Positions 1-6,479 of a stretch of 11,474 nt of DNA are shown here, piece after piece (the stretch's first letter is position 1; each line of letters opens with the position of its first letter). The stretch comes from Flavobacterium sp. UBA6195 (GTDB taxonomy: Bacteria; Bacteroidota; Bacteroidia; Flavobacteriales; Flavobacteriaceae), in contig NZ_DITB01000076.1 of the NCBI RefSeq assembly GCF_002422095.1, positions 1-11,474 on the forward strand. Reading direction: 5' to 3'. The notes under the pieces are model-generated. The model worked only from the letters and a program-made list of their open reading frames with translations. It did no database searches and was not told the DNA's origin. A program made the translations under genes and the position numbers.

Positions 1-96
1 ACAACACAAATTTACGATTACTTTAAAGAAGCCATTAATTTGTCTGCTTTTTTATCGGACAACAATGAAACGAAAACAAACAAAAACATAAAAAGA
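1..96. other. left edge, upstream of the rhodanese gene
   Basis: No gene can be assigned here. The frame of the rhodanese gene is open from base 1 with no stop, but the in-frame stretch before Met 97 is Lys/Asn/Thr-rich and would put residues in front of a complete lipoprotein signal, so it is probably leader sequence by chance open. The second frame closes at 89-91 and the third at 24-26; either could be the tail of an upstream gene cut by the window edge. TTAATTTG at 35-42 is one mismatch from the Bacteroidota -7 element TAnnTTTG, without a visible -33 partner, so it is only a weak promoter candidate. Confidence 0.4.
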
Positions 97-486
97 ATGA
101 AATTTAAAGTATTGAGTTTGGTCATCCTATTTTTCGGATTGACTTCTTGTTTGAAGAATCAAGCAGATGGTGTTCAAGTATTGGATGTAGCCAAATATGA
201 GAAAAAAATGGCTCAACCTGATGTGCAATTGGTAGATGTTCGTACGCCAGAAGAATTTAATGAGGGTCATTTAGAAAATGCAATAAATATTGATGTTACG
301 GCTGATGATTTTGATGCCAAAGTAGCTAGTTTAGATAAAGAAAAACCAGTAATGGTTTATTGTAAACTTGGAGGAAGAAGTTCCAAAGCGGCTACTCGAT
401 TAAAAGAATTGGGATTCAAAAATATTTCTGATTTAGAGGGTGGAATTACCAATTGGACAAATGAGAACAAACCAATAGTAAAATAA
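97..486 (+). CDS. rhodanese-like domain lipoprotein
   Basis: A 129-residue single-domain rhodanese (sulfurtransferase fold). Residues 1-18 form a lipoprotein signal: Lys-rich start, hydrophobic core, and lipobox L-T-S-C with Cys18 as the lipidated residue. The rhodanese domain spans about 27-127, with the DVRTPEEF motif at 47-54, the GHLENAINI strand and the active-site loop C-K-L-G-G-R-S starting at Cys89, followed by the typical ending EGGITNW. Cys89 would carry a persulfide; the physiological donor and acceptor are unknown. I chose ATG 97 because it begins the signal peptide; the frame extends further upstream without adding anything recognisable. The next gene starts 17 bases later and encodes DUF2892, the domain fused to rhodanese in E. 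coli YgaP, so the two products probably work together. The predicted location is the periplasmic face of a membrane. Confidence 0.9.
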   Translation: MKFKVLSLVILFFGLTSCLKNQADGVQVLDVAKYEKKMAQPDVQLVDVRTPEEFNEGHLENAINIDVTADDFDAKVASLDKEKPVMVYCKLGGRSSKAATRLKELGFKNISDLEGGITNWTNENKPIVK

Positions 487-503
487 ACTTAATACTTTAG
501 ATT

Positions 504-716
504 ATGAAGAAAAATGTAGGTACTGGTGATCGCTTTTTACGAGTTATGATTGGAGTGATTGCTTTAATTTTAGGACTTTCAGGAATGTTAGACGGAACCA
601 TGAAATGGGTTGCATTAGGTGCAGGAATCATGATGGTTGTTACAGCTTCTTTAGAGTTTTGCCCGCTTTACACGTTTTTAGGCATCAATACATGTAAGGT
701 AAAATCAAAAAAATAA
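504..716 (+). CDS. DUF2892 (YgaP-like transmembrane domain) protein
   Basis: A 70-residue membrane protein of the DUF2892 family. It begins MKKNVGTGDRFLRVMIG, the usual family opening, and has two hydrophobic segments at about 12-28 and 35-50. The second is followed by the conserved C-P-L-Y...L-G-I-x-T-C segment with Cys53 and Cys64, ending in a Lys-rich tail. In E. coli YgaP this domain is the C-terminal membrane anchor of a rhodanese; here it is a separate gene 17 bases after a rhodanese lipoprotein. The biochemical role of the domain alone is not established. The two cysteines would suit sulfur or redox chemistry, which is inference. It is the last gene of its transcription unit, with a strong hairpin at 738-767. 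Confidence 0.88.
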   Translation: MKKNVGTGDRFLRVMIGVIALILGLSGMLDGTMKWVALGAGIMMVVTASLEFCPLYTFLGINTCKVKSKK

Positions 717-737
717 AATCAAATTAAAAATTAATAT

Positions 738-775
738 AAGTATGATTTACTTCGGTAAATTGTACTTTTTTATTT
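738..775 (+). terminator. intrinsic terminator with cUUCGg loop, just upstream of csaA
   Basis: AAGTATGATTTAC (738-750) pairs with GTAAATTGTACTT (755-767) over 13 positions, two of them G-U, around the tetraloop TTCG closed by C-G. This is the unusually stable cUUCGg loop often found in bacterial terminators. The 3' arm runs into six T and then ATTTTA. It closes the rhodanese/DUF2892 unit. It also lies across an upstream in-frame ATG (742) of the next gene, which argues that csaA starts at 784. Only nine bases then separate the tail from the csaA start. Confidence 0.75.
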
Positions 776-783
776 TATACCCT

Positions 784-1116
784 ATGATAACTTGGAACGA
801 TTTTGAAAGAGTAGAAATGCGCATTGGAACTATCTTAGATGTACAAGATTTTCCAAAAGCAAATAAACCAGCGTATCAATTAACGATTGATTTTGGTGTT
901 GAATTAGGAATTAAAAAATCTTCGGCTCAAATAACCAAACGTTACACTAAAGAAGATTTAATTGGCAAACAAATTGTTGCTGTAGTCAATTTTCCCAAAA
1001 AACAAATTGCAGATTTTATGAGCGAATGTTTGGTTTTGGGTTCGGTAGGCGAGGAGAACGATATTGTTTTACTGACTTCTGATGTGCCAGTTGAAAATGG
1101 GTTGCGAATTGGATAA
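784..1116 (+). CDS. csaA: CsaA-like tRNA-binding/chaperone protein
   Basis: A 110-residue protein, the same length as B. subtilis CsaA. It is a single OB-fold tRNA-binding domain (EMAP-II/Trbp111 type): VEMRIGTILDV at about 10-20, the LGIKKSSAQIT segment near 41-51, then YTKEDLIGKQIVAVVNFPKK and FMSECLVLG, all characteristic of the family. CsaA proteins are dimers that bind tRNA and have been linked to chaperone-like and export functions; a specific role here is not evident. ATG 784 gives the family length and start (MITWNDFERVEMRIG). An ATG at 742 would add 14 residues unlike the family and would lie inside a terminator hairpin. I see no good promoter directly upstream, so expression may depend on read-through. 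Confidence 0.9.
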   Translation: MITWNDFERVEMRIGTILDVQDFPKANKPAYQLTIDFGVELGIKKSSAQITKRYTKEDLIGKQIVAVVNFPKKQIADFMSECLVLGSVGEENDIVLLTSDVPVENGLRIG

Positions 1117-1148
1117 AAAAAATCCCAAATTCTTAATAGAGTTTGGGA
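1115..1148 (-). terminator. terminator between convergent csaA and DUF3276 genes
   Basis: TCCCAAATTC (1123-1132) pairs with GAGTTTGGGA (1139-1148), ten positions with one G-U, around a six-base loop. Read on the minus strand, the hairpin is followed by a run of eight T (the A run at 1115-1122), so it is a good intrinsic terminator for the minus-strand DUF3276 gene ending at 1172. On the plus strand it is followed only by ATTTATATT, so it may work less well for csaA. Confidence 0.75.
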
Positions 1149-1171
1149 ATTTATATTATTTATTCAAAAGA

Positions 1172-1546
1172 TTAAATATCGTCGAAATCAATATTAGTAA
1201 AGCTCTCAGCTGATTTTACTTCATCGTTTCCTTCAGTATAAACTTCTCTTTTGAAATCTTTTTGATGTCTTTCTGAGATTACTTCTTCTCCTTTTTGGTC
1301 AAGAACAAAATCCGTCATTTCATCTAAAATTTCTCTGAAAGCAGCAAAATCTTCTTTGTACAAATAGATTTTGTGTTTTTTAAAGTGAAATGAACCATCT
1401 TCTTCTGTAAACTTTTTACTTTCAGTAATGGTAATGTAGTAATCATCTGCTTTTGTAGCTCTTACATCAAAGAAATACGTTCTTCTTCCTGCACGCAATA
1501 CTTTAGAAAAAATATCTTCTTTTTCTAACATGTCATTTTCTCTCAT
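1172..1546 (-). CDS. DUF3276 (PUR-alpha-like) family protein
   Basis: A 124-residue protein of the DUF3276 family, which is typical of Bacteroidota and related to the PUR nucleic-acid-binding fold. The recognisable core is EDIFSKVLRAGRRTYFFDVR at about 10-29, then the strand YYITITESKKF and KKHKIYLYKEDFAAFREIL, a strand-strand-helix unit. The C-terminal 35 residues are charged, with an acidic end (NIDFDDI), and are probably disordered. By family it is expected to bind single-stranded nucleic acid; the actual target is unknown. ATG 1546 is used; Met6 would also serve. The exporter gene lies upstream on the same strand with 70 bases between. A promoter-like pair in that gap suggests the gene can be transcribed on its own. 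Confidence 0.85.
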   Translation of the reverse strand: MRENDMLEKEDIFSKVLRAGRRTYFFDVRATKADDYYITITESKKFTEEDGSFHFKKHKIYLYKEDFAAFREILDEMTDFVLDQKGEEVISERHQKDFKREVYTEGNDEVKSAESFTNIDFDDI

Positions 1547-1581
1547 AATCCTACTGTCAATTAATTAGTGTTATAGCGTCT

Positions 1582-1613
1582 CAAAAATCTAAAAAAAAAT
1601 CGGATTAAACAAA
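1582..1613 (-). promoter_or_regulatory. candidate promoter for the DUF3276 gene
   Basis: On the minus strand TTTG (1613-1610) is followed after exactly 20 bases by GATTTTTG (1589-1582), one mismatch from the Bacteroidota -7 element TAnnTTTG. This would start transcription about 30 bases before ATG 1546. The spacer is T-rich, so the -33 element also overlaps a small hairpin (1606-1619) beginning at the exporter stop codon. Confidence 0.5.
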
Positions 1614-1619
1614 AGTTTA
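1590..1619 (-). terminator. weak terminator-like hairpin after the ABC exporter
   Basis: On the minus strand TAAAC-TTTT-GTTTA (1619-1606) begins with the stop codon of the exporter and is followed a few bases later by a run of nine T. The stem has only five pairs, mostly A-T, and the T run is not directly adjacent, so termination would be partial at best and the DUF3276 gene may also be reached by read-through. Confidence 0.3.
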
Positions 1620-3383
1620 TTCAATTTCTTTTTCCGAAAGTTGTTTTAAGTATAACTCTTTGTAGTAACCATTAAGGTCTAATAGTTGAGAATGAGTACC
1701 TTGCTCTATAATTTTACCTTCGTCTAAAATGATAATCCAATCCGCATTTTTGGCAGAAGAAACTCGGTGACTCACAATTATAGTTGTTTTGTCTTTGCAA
1801 TAGTCTAATAAGTTGTTCAAAATGGTTTCTTCAGTTTCGGTATCTACAGCGCTTAAGCAATCGTCTAAAAGAAGTACAGGAGCATTTTTAATTAAAGCTC
1901 GAGCAATAGAAACACGTTGCTTTTGTCCACCCGATAGCGTAATACCTCGTTCGCCTAAAACCGTTTCATATTGCTGATTGAAATTCATGATGTTATCATG
2001 AACTACGGCTTTTTTAGCGGCTTCCATAACTTCTTCATCAGTAGCATGTTCGTTCCCGAATTTGATGTTATTTTTGATACTATCCGAAAACAAGAAAGCA
2101 TCTTGTGGCACTACACTAATCTGATTGCGTAAATCAAATAAATTCAAGTCTTTGATGTCTTTATTGTCAATTGAAATCGTTCCTGAAGTCGTATCATACA
2201 AACGACTAATTAAGGTTAAAAGAGTCGATTTTCCAGAACCTGTTTTTCCTAGAATCGCTAACGTTTTTCCTTTTTTAACTTCAAACGAAATTTGGTCTAA
2301 AGCTTTGATTTTAGTGTCTTCATATTCAAAAGAAACTTTATCAAATTTAATTGCGCCTTCAATTGAAGTATGACTGCTAACCGTATTTTTAATTTCAGGT
2401 TCCTCTTTTAGGAATTCATTAATACGTTTTTGCGAAGCTTCTGCCTCTTGAACTAATGAAGAAACCCAACCCAAAGAAGCCACTGGCCAAGTCAACATGT
2501 TGATGTATAAAATGAATTGGGCAATAACTCCAATACTTGCAATTTCAGGATCGTTATTGATGTACATAGAACCACCAACATAAACTACAACCAAGTTACT
2601 CAATCCAATAAGTAAAATCATTAACGGACCAAAAAGCGAATTTACTCTCGCTAAATCCATTGCTTTTGTTCTACTCTCATTGCTTAAATCAGTAAATTCA
2701 TTTTGTTTTTTACCTTCAATCGCATAGGCTTTAATTACTCGAATTCCAGAGAAAATTTCTTGTGTAAACGAAGAAAGCGTTGATAAATTCTTTTGAAATT
2801 CGCCACTACGTTTATGAATCATCGAACTAATTTTGAAAATACTATACGATAAAAGAGGTAATGGTAATAAAGAATATAAAGTTAGTTTTGGTGAAATGTT
2901 GTACATATATATCACCACAATTGTAAAACGCATTAAGGTATTTAACGAATACATTACGGCTGGACCTACATACATTCTCACTTTTCCAACGTCTTCGCTA
3001 ATGCGATTCATTAAATCTCCGGTGCGATTGCGTTTGTAGAAACTTTGCGATAAGGTTTGGTAATGATTGAATATTTCGTTTTTCAAATCAAATTCCACAT
3101 GGCGCGACATTACAATCAAAGTTTGACGCATTAAGAAGGTGAAAAATCCGGCGATAATTGTGGTTCCTAAAATCAGCAAAATGTTGTGAAATAATGATTT
3201 TTGAAAGCTAAGTAAGTCGCCATCTGGACTTTTTACGTAGTCTTCAATTACTTTTATGGAGTTTCCAATTAACTCTGGAGTAAATAAAGAGAAGATTTGT
3301 GCTACAATCGTAATAACTATTCCAAGTAGGAAGCGATATTTGTATTTGACAAAGTATTTGTTTAAATATTGTAATTCTTTCAT
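1617..3383 (-). CDS. ABC exporter, half-size (membrane domain plus ATPase)
   Basis: A 588-residue type IV half-transporter in the inner membrane. An N-terminal exporter membrane domain (about 1-320) has six hydrophobic segments near 19-38, 66-84, 142-162, 164-182, 252-271 and 283-303. The ATPase domain (about 345-585) has an A-loop Tyr354, Walker A GKTGSGKST at 379-387, Q-loop Gln427, signature LSGGQ at 483-487, Walker B VLLLD ending at Asp507, D-loop SAVD and switch His539. The residue after Walker B is Asp508, where the catalytic Glu is usual. This matches the MdlA/BmrC-like, degenerate-site subunits of heterodimeric exporters, yet no partner gene is adjacent here. Substrate cannot be read from sequence; lipid or drug export are family possibilities. 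The gene is divergent from leucine dehydrogenase. ATG 3383 is the only sensible start. Confidence 0.9.
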   Translation of the reverse strand: MKELQYLNKYFVKYKYRFLLGIVITIVAQIFSLFTPELIGNSIKVIEDYVKSPDGDLLSFQKSLFHNILLILGTTIIAGFFTFLMRQTLIVMSRHVEFDLKNEIFNHYQTLSQSFYKRNRTGDLMNRISEDVGKVRMYVGPAVMYSLNTLMRFTIVVIYMYNISPKLTLYSLLPLPLLSYSIFKISSMIHKRSGEFQKNLSTLSSFTQEIFSGIRVIKAYAIEGKKQNEFTDLSNESRTKAMDLARVNSLFGPLMILLIGLSNLVVVYVGGSMYINNDPEIASIGVIAQFILYINMLTWPVASLGWVSSLVQEAEASQKRINEFLKEEPEIKNTVSSHTSIEGAIKFDKVSFEYEDTKIKALDQISFEVKKGKTLAILGKTGSGKSTLLTLISRLYDTTSGTISIDNKDIKDLNLFDLRNQISVVPQDAFLFSDSIKNNIKFGNEHATDEEVMEAAKKAVVHDNIMNFNQQYETVLGERGITLSGGQKQRVSIARALIKNAPVLLLDDCLSAVDTETEETILNNLLDYCKDKTTIIVSHRVSSAKNADWIIILDEGKIIEQGTHSQLLDLNGYYKELYLKQLSEKEIE

Positions 3384-3504
3384 AGTATTCTTTAGTGTGA
3401 TACCATTTCTGTATCAAATTCATTAAAAAGATAATCAATTGATAATGAACGATTATCGAGTTTTTTCGCTTTTCATTGCTAAATTATTAAATTAAATATA
3501 ATTT

Positions 3505-3536
3505 TTTGAATCATTTTAAAATTATTCGTAATATTG
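3505..3536 (+). promoter_or_regulatory. promoter of the leucine dehydrogenase gene
   Basis: TTTG (3505-3508) and TAATATTG (3529-3536) are separated by 20 bases. This matches the Bacteroidota pattern TTTG-N19-21-TAnnTTTG with one mismatch in the -7 element. Transcription would start near 3541-3545, giving a leader of about 35 bases to ATG 3577. That makes an in-frame TTG at 3547, which would lie at the transcript's 5' end, an unlikely start. Confidence 0.65.
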
Positions 3537-3576
3537 TAACTAAATATTGAATAATTTTCAACATAACTCAAATCGC

Positions 3577-4680
3577 ATGACAGCAGAATTATTAAAAGCC
3601 AATGAGCTTCAAAAAGTAGACCCTGTTTTTGGTCAAGTATCTTTTGATGGTCATGAGCAAGTTGTATTTTGTCACGACAAAGATACAGGATTAAAAGCAA
3701 TTATTGGAATTCATAACACAGTTTTAGGACCTGCATTAGGAGGAACTAGAATGTGGAATTATACAAACGAATGGGAAGCGTTAAATGACGTTTTACGTTT
3801 GTCTCGTGGAATGACTTTCAAAAACTCAATTTCAGGATTAAATTTAGGTGGTGGAAAAGCGGTTATCATTGGTGACGCTAAAACTCAAAAAACGACTGAA
3901 TTAATGCGTCGTTTTGGACAATTTGTAGATTCATTATCAGGAAAATATATCACTGCAGAAGATGTAGGAATGGAAACTAAAGACATGGATACGGTTAACG
4001 AAGTAACAAAACACGTTGCGGGTATTTCAGTTGAAAGAGGTGGTTCTGGAAATCCTTCTCCTGTTACTGCTTACGGTGTTTTCATGGGAATGAAAGCAGC
4101 AGCTAAATACAAATTCGGTTCTGATAATTTAGAAGGTAAAAGTGTTTTAGTACAAGGAATTGGTCACGTTGGTGAATCGTTAGTACAACACTTAACAGAA
4201 AGTGGTGCAATCGTAACGATTACAGATATCAACGAAGATAGAGTACACCAAGTAGGAGCGAAGTACGGAGCTAAAATTTTTACTGGTGCTGATTTATATA
4301 GTGCTGATGTAGATATTTACGCACCATGTGCTTTAGGAGCTACTATTAATGATGCTACTATAAACAATATCAAAGCTTCTATTATTGCTGGAGCAGCTAA
4401 TAATCAATTAGCAAACGAAGCAGTTCATGGAAAAATCTTAAAAGAAAAAGGTATTTTATATGCACCAGATTTTTTAATTAATGCAGGTGGTGTTATCAAC
4501 GTGTATTCAGAATTGGTAAAATGGACGAATGCTCAGGTAATGGAGAAAACAGAAAACATCTATAATACAGCATTAGAGATTTTTAAATTTGCAGATGATA
4601 ACAACATTACTACGCATCAAGCGGCTTTTTCAATGGCGCAAAAACGTATTGATGATGCAAAAAATGAATTAAAGAAGTAA
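3577..4680 (+). CDS. leucine dehydrogenase (Glu/Leu/Phe/Val dehydrogenase family)
   Basis: A 367-residue NAD-dependent amino-acid dehydrogenase, close to the length of Bacillus leucine dehydrogenase. It would catalyse reversible oxidative deamination of leucine and other branched-chain amino acids to 2-oxo acids. The substrate domain (about 1-150) has GPALGGTRMW at 51-60, FKNSISGLNLGGGK with the two catalytic-site lysines Lys82 and Lys94, and AEDVG at 127-131. The Rossmann domain (about 155-320) has GIGHVG at 194-199 and Asp217 at the end of the second strand, favouring NAD over NADP, then the PCALGATIN and AGAANNQL motifs. The short length and motif pattern favour leucine/valine over glutamate as substrate, though specificity is inferred. 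In flavobacteria the 2-oxo acids can feed iso-branched fatty-acid synthesis. Cytoplasmic, with its own promoter. Confidence 0.9.
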   Translation: MTAELLKANELQKVDPVFGQVSFDGHEQVVFCHDKDTGLKAIIGIHNTVLGPALGGTRMWNYTNEWEALNDVLRLSRGMTFKNSISGLNLGGGKAVIIGDAKTQKTTELMRRFGQFVDSLSGKYITAEDVGMETKDMDTVNEVTKHVAGISVERGGSGNPSPVTAYGVFMGMKAAAKYKFGSDNLEGKSVLVQGIGHVGESLVQHLTESGAIVTITDINEDRVHQVGAKYGAKIFTGADLYSADVDIYAPCALGATINDATINNIKASIIAGAANNQLANEAVHGKILKEKGILYAPDFLINAGGVINVYSELVKWTNAQVMEKTENIYNTALEIFKFADDNNITTHQAAFSMAQKRIDDAKNELKK

Positions 4681-4699
4681 TTCGTTTTAAATAAAATTG

Positions 4700-4707
4700 T
4701 ATTTTTG
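4700..4707 (+). promoter_or_regulatory. -7 element for the nusB operon
   Basis: TATTTTTG is an exact match to the Bacteroidota -7 consensus TAnnTTTG, placed 20 bases after the leucine dehydrogenase stop codon. No TTG is seen at the usual distance upstream (the position falls in the end of the preceding gene), so the call rests on the -7 element. The start point would fall near 4711-4714, giving a leader of about 50 bases that begins with a strong hairpin. Confidence 0.55.
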
Positions 4708-4708
4708 C

Positions 4709-4736
4709 AGGGCGAAAGAGGCAACTTTTTCGCTCT
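4709..4736 (+). promoter_or_regulatory. hairpin with GCAA tetraloop in the nusB leader
   Basis: AGGGCGAAAGAG (4709-4720) pairs with CTTTTTCGCTCT (4725-4736) over twelve positions with two G-U pairs, closing a GCAA (GNRA) tetraloop. It sits directly after the -7 element, so a transcript from that promoter would start inside or at the 5' arm. Transcripts from the dehydrogenase gene would contain the whole hairpin. What follows (CTTAATTTTAT) is U-rich but not a clean tract, so it may be a weak terminator for the upstream gene, a 5' stabilising structure, or a control site. Confidence 0.55.
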
Positions 4737-4763
4737 CTTAATTTTATAAAGTTCTTAATTAGT

Positions 4764-5705
4764 ATGTTAAACAGAAGACATATCCGAGTAAAAGTGATGC
4801 AAAGTATTTATGCAATGCACCAACACCAATCTGATAATTTGGATAAAGAAGAAAAATTTCTTTTTCAAAGTATCGAAAACACCCAAAATTTGTATCTTTT
4901 ATTGCTTTCAGCACTCATAGAAATCAAGAAAAAAGAAGAAGAATACATTGATTTGGCTTCTAAAAAACATTTAGCTACTAAAGAAGAAATCAATCCTAAC
5001 TTAAAATTTATCAATAATAAAGTTTTGGTTTTACTAACCGAATCGGAAGCGTTGGAAACTGCTATAGATGATCATAACATCAATAACTGGAAATTAAATG
5101 ATGATATTATTTTAGGTTTAATTGATACGATTAAAGAAAGTGAGTTGTATCAAAATTACATGCAAAAACCTGTTGGTGATTTTGAAGATGATAAAAAATT
5201 CATCGTTGATTTATATACTGAAGTTATCGCTCCAAGCGACCGTTTATATGATTATTTGGAAGATCATAAATTGACTTGGTTGGACGATTTACCGGCAATT
5301 AATACTTTAATTGTAAAACAAATCAAACAACTAAAAGGAGAACACGATACTTTAGTAATTCCAAAAGTTTACAAAGATGAAGATGATAAAGATTTCGTAA
5401 AAAACTTGTTTAGAAAAACGGTTTTGAATGAAATGGAATTATCAAAAGAGTACATTGATAAAACGCCTAATTGGGATGTAGAACGTATTGCTGAAATTGA
5501 TACCATTATCTTAAAAATGGCAATTTGTGAGTTGTTGAAATTTCCATCTATTCCAACGAAAGTAACAATTAACGAATATTTAGAAATTGCAAAAGAGTAT
5601 TCTACGCCAAAAAGTAGTATTTTTATCAACGGAATTTTAGATAACTTGGTAAAAGAATTTACTCAAGACGGTAAATTAAAAAAATCAGGTAGAGGTTTAT
5701 TATAA
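4764..5705 (+). CDS. nusB: NusB, enlarged Bacteroidota form
   Basis: A 313-residue homologue of the antitermination factor NusB, which with NusE (S10) binds boxA RNA during rRNA transcription. The N-terminus MLNRRHIRVKVMQSIYAM is the typical Arg-rich first helix. The C-terminal third (about 215-300) has FRKTVLNEMELSKEYIDKTPNWDVERIAEID and KMAICELLKFPSIPTKVTINEYLEIAKEYS, followed by FINGILDNL, the conserved NusB core. E. coli NusB is 139 residues; the extra length is a helical, charged insert between about residues 30 and 200 that includes Lys/Glu-rich stretches. Enlarged NusB proteins are, to my knowledge, usual in this phylum, so this is not a fusion artefact. It is the first gene of a unit with DUF1573 (11 bases later) and yajC. 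Confidence 0.9.
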   Translation: MLNRRHIRVKVMQSIYAMHQHQSDNLDKEEKFLFQSIENTQNLYLLLLSALIEIKKKEEEYIDLASKKHLATKEEINPNLKFINNKVLVLLTESEALETAIDDHNINNWKLNDDIILGLIDTIKESELYQNYMQKPVGDFEDDKKFIVDLYTEVIAPSDRLYDYLEDHKLTWLDDLPAINTLIVKQIKQLKGEHDTLVIPKVYKDEDDKDFVKNLFRKTVLNEMELSKEYIDKTPNWDVERIAEIDTIILKMAICELLKFPSIPTKVTINEYLEIAKEYSTPKSSIFINGILDNLVKEFTQDGKLKKSGRGLL

Positions 5706-5716
5706 ATTTTAATGAT

Positions 5717-6175
5717 ATGATTAGAAAATCACTTAGTTTATTAGCTGTTTCATTTGTTTTTTTAGCCGTTTCTTGTAAACAAGAAAGTGCAGCCGATAAA
5801 ATTACAGATGCTGATATGAAAACTGTTGAAGCAGAAAAAGTATTAGTTGGAAAATTACCAATAATAGAATTAGACAAAGAAATTCATGATTTTGGTACCA
5901 TTACAGAAGGTGATGTAGTGGAAACAGAATTTACCGTTAAAAATGTTGGGGAATCTGATTTAATTATTTCAGATGCCAAAGGAAGTTGTGGTTGTACTGT
6001 TCCTCAACCGCCAAAAGATCCAATTAAACCAGGAGATTCCGCTCCTATCAAAGTGTCTTTTGACTCTAAAAATAAACCAGGAGAACAAGAAAAAACGGTA
6101 ACACTAACGACCAATACCGAGAATGGTCATGAAATGTTCAAAATTAAAGCAAATGTAACACCAGCTGCTAAATAG
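5717..6175 (+). CDS. DUF1573 domain lipoprotein
   Basis: A 152-residue predicted lipoprotein. The signal has hydrophobic core LSLLAVSFVFLAVS and lipobox A-V-S-C with Cys20. After a 25-residue linker comes one DUF1573 domain (about 50-150), an immunoglobulin-like beta-sandwich: HDFGTITEGDVVETEFTVKN at 57-76, the hallmark GSCGCTVP with Cys91 and Cys93, PGDSAPIKVSFDSKNKPGEQ, and a closing strand. The function of the family is unknown; it is abundant in Bacteroidota cell envelopes. ATG 5717 is the only start giving the signal peptide, as ATG 5712 is in another frame and stops at once. It is located between nusB and yajC, 11 and 19 bases from them, and so is very likely co-transcribed. Confidence 0.9.
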   Translation: MIRKSLSLLAVSFVFLAVSCKQESAADKITDADMKTVEAEKVLVGKLPIIELDKEIHDFGTITEGDVVETEFTVKNVGESDLIISDAKGSCGCTVPQPPKDPIKPGDSAPIKVSFDSKNKPGEQEKTVTLTTNTENGHEMFKIKANVTPAAK

Positions 6176-6194
6176 TAGCTTTAATAATTAGTAT

Positions 6195-6464
6195 ATGAAT
6201 TCAAGTTTAGCAATACAATTAGTATTAATGATTGCCGTGTTTTATTTCTTATTAATAAGACCACAACAACAGAGAGCCAAAAAAGAAAAAGCATTTGAAA
6301 CCGGATTAAAAGTAGGGGATAGAATCATCACTAAAGCAGGAATCCACGGTAAAATTGCAGAAATGAATGAAGATACTGTAGTAGTTGAAACTATGGCAGG
6401 TAAAATTAAAATGGAGAAATCTGCTATTTCTATGGAAATGAGCGCTAAATTAGCAGCAAAATAA
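6195..6464 (+). CDS. yajC: YajC, preprotein translocase accessory subunit
   Basis: An 89-residue YajC homologue. It has one N-terminal membrane helix (about 5-22) ending in the hallmark F-Y-F-L-L-I-R-P-Q-Q-Q-R, then a small cytoplasmic domain with KVGDRIITKAGIHGKIAEM and EDTVVVETMAGKIKMEKSAI. YajC associates with SecDF and the SecYEG translocon in the inner membrane and assists protein export, although it is generally dispensable. It is the last gene of the nusB-DUF1573-yajC unit, closed 15 bases later by a perfect palindromic terminator. secD and secF are not in the window. Confidence 0.93.
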   Translation: MNSSLAIQLVLMIAVFYFLLIRPQQQRAKKEKAFETGLKVGDRIITKAGIHGKIAEMNEDTVVVETMAGKIKMEKSAISMEMSAKLAAK

Positions 6465-6479
6465 GATTTTTTAAATAGT

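Noticed and set aside
742..783. Longer csaA start at ATG 742
   Set aside because: The added residues are unlike the family and the ATG lies in the arm of a strong terminator hairpin; ATG 784 gives exactly the usual length.
2125..2373. Open frame on the plus strand inside the ABC exporter gene
   Set aside because: It is antisense to the ATPase domain, has no recognisable product and is explained by the strong coding signal on the minus strand.
3547..3576. TTG start for leucine dehydrogenase
   Set aside because: It would lie at the predicted transcript start, and ATG 3577 gives the normal family length.
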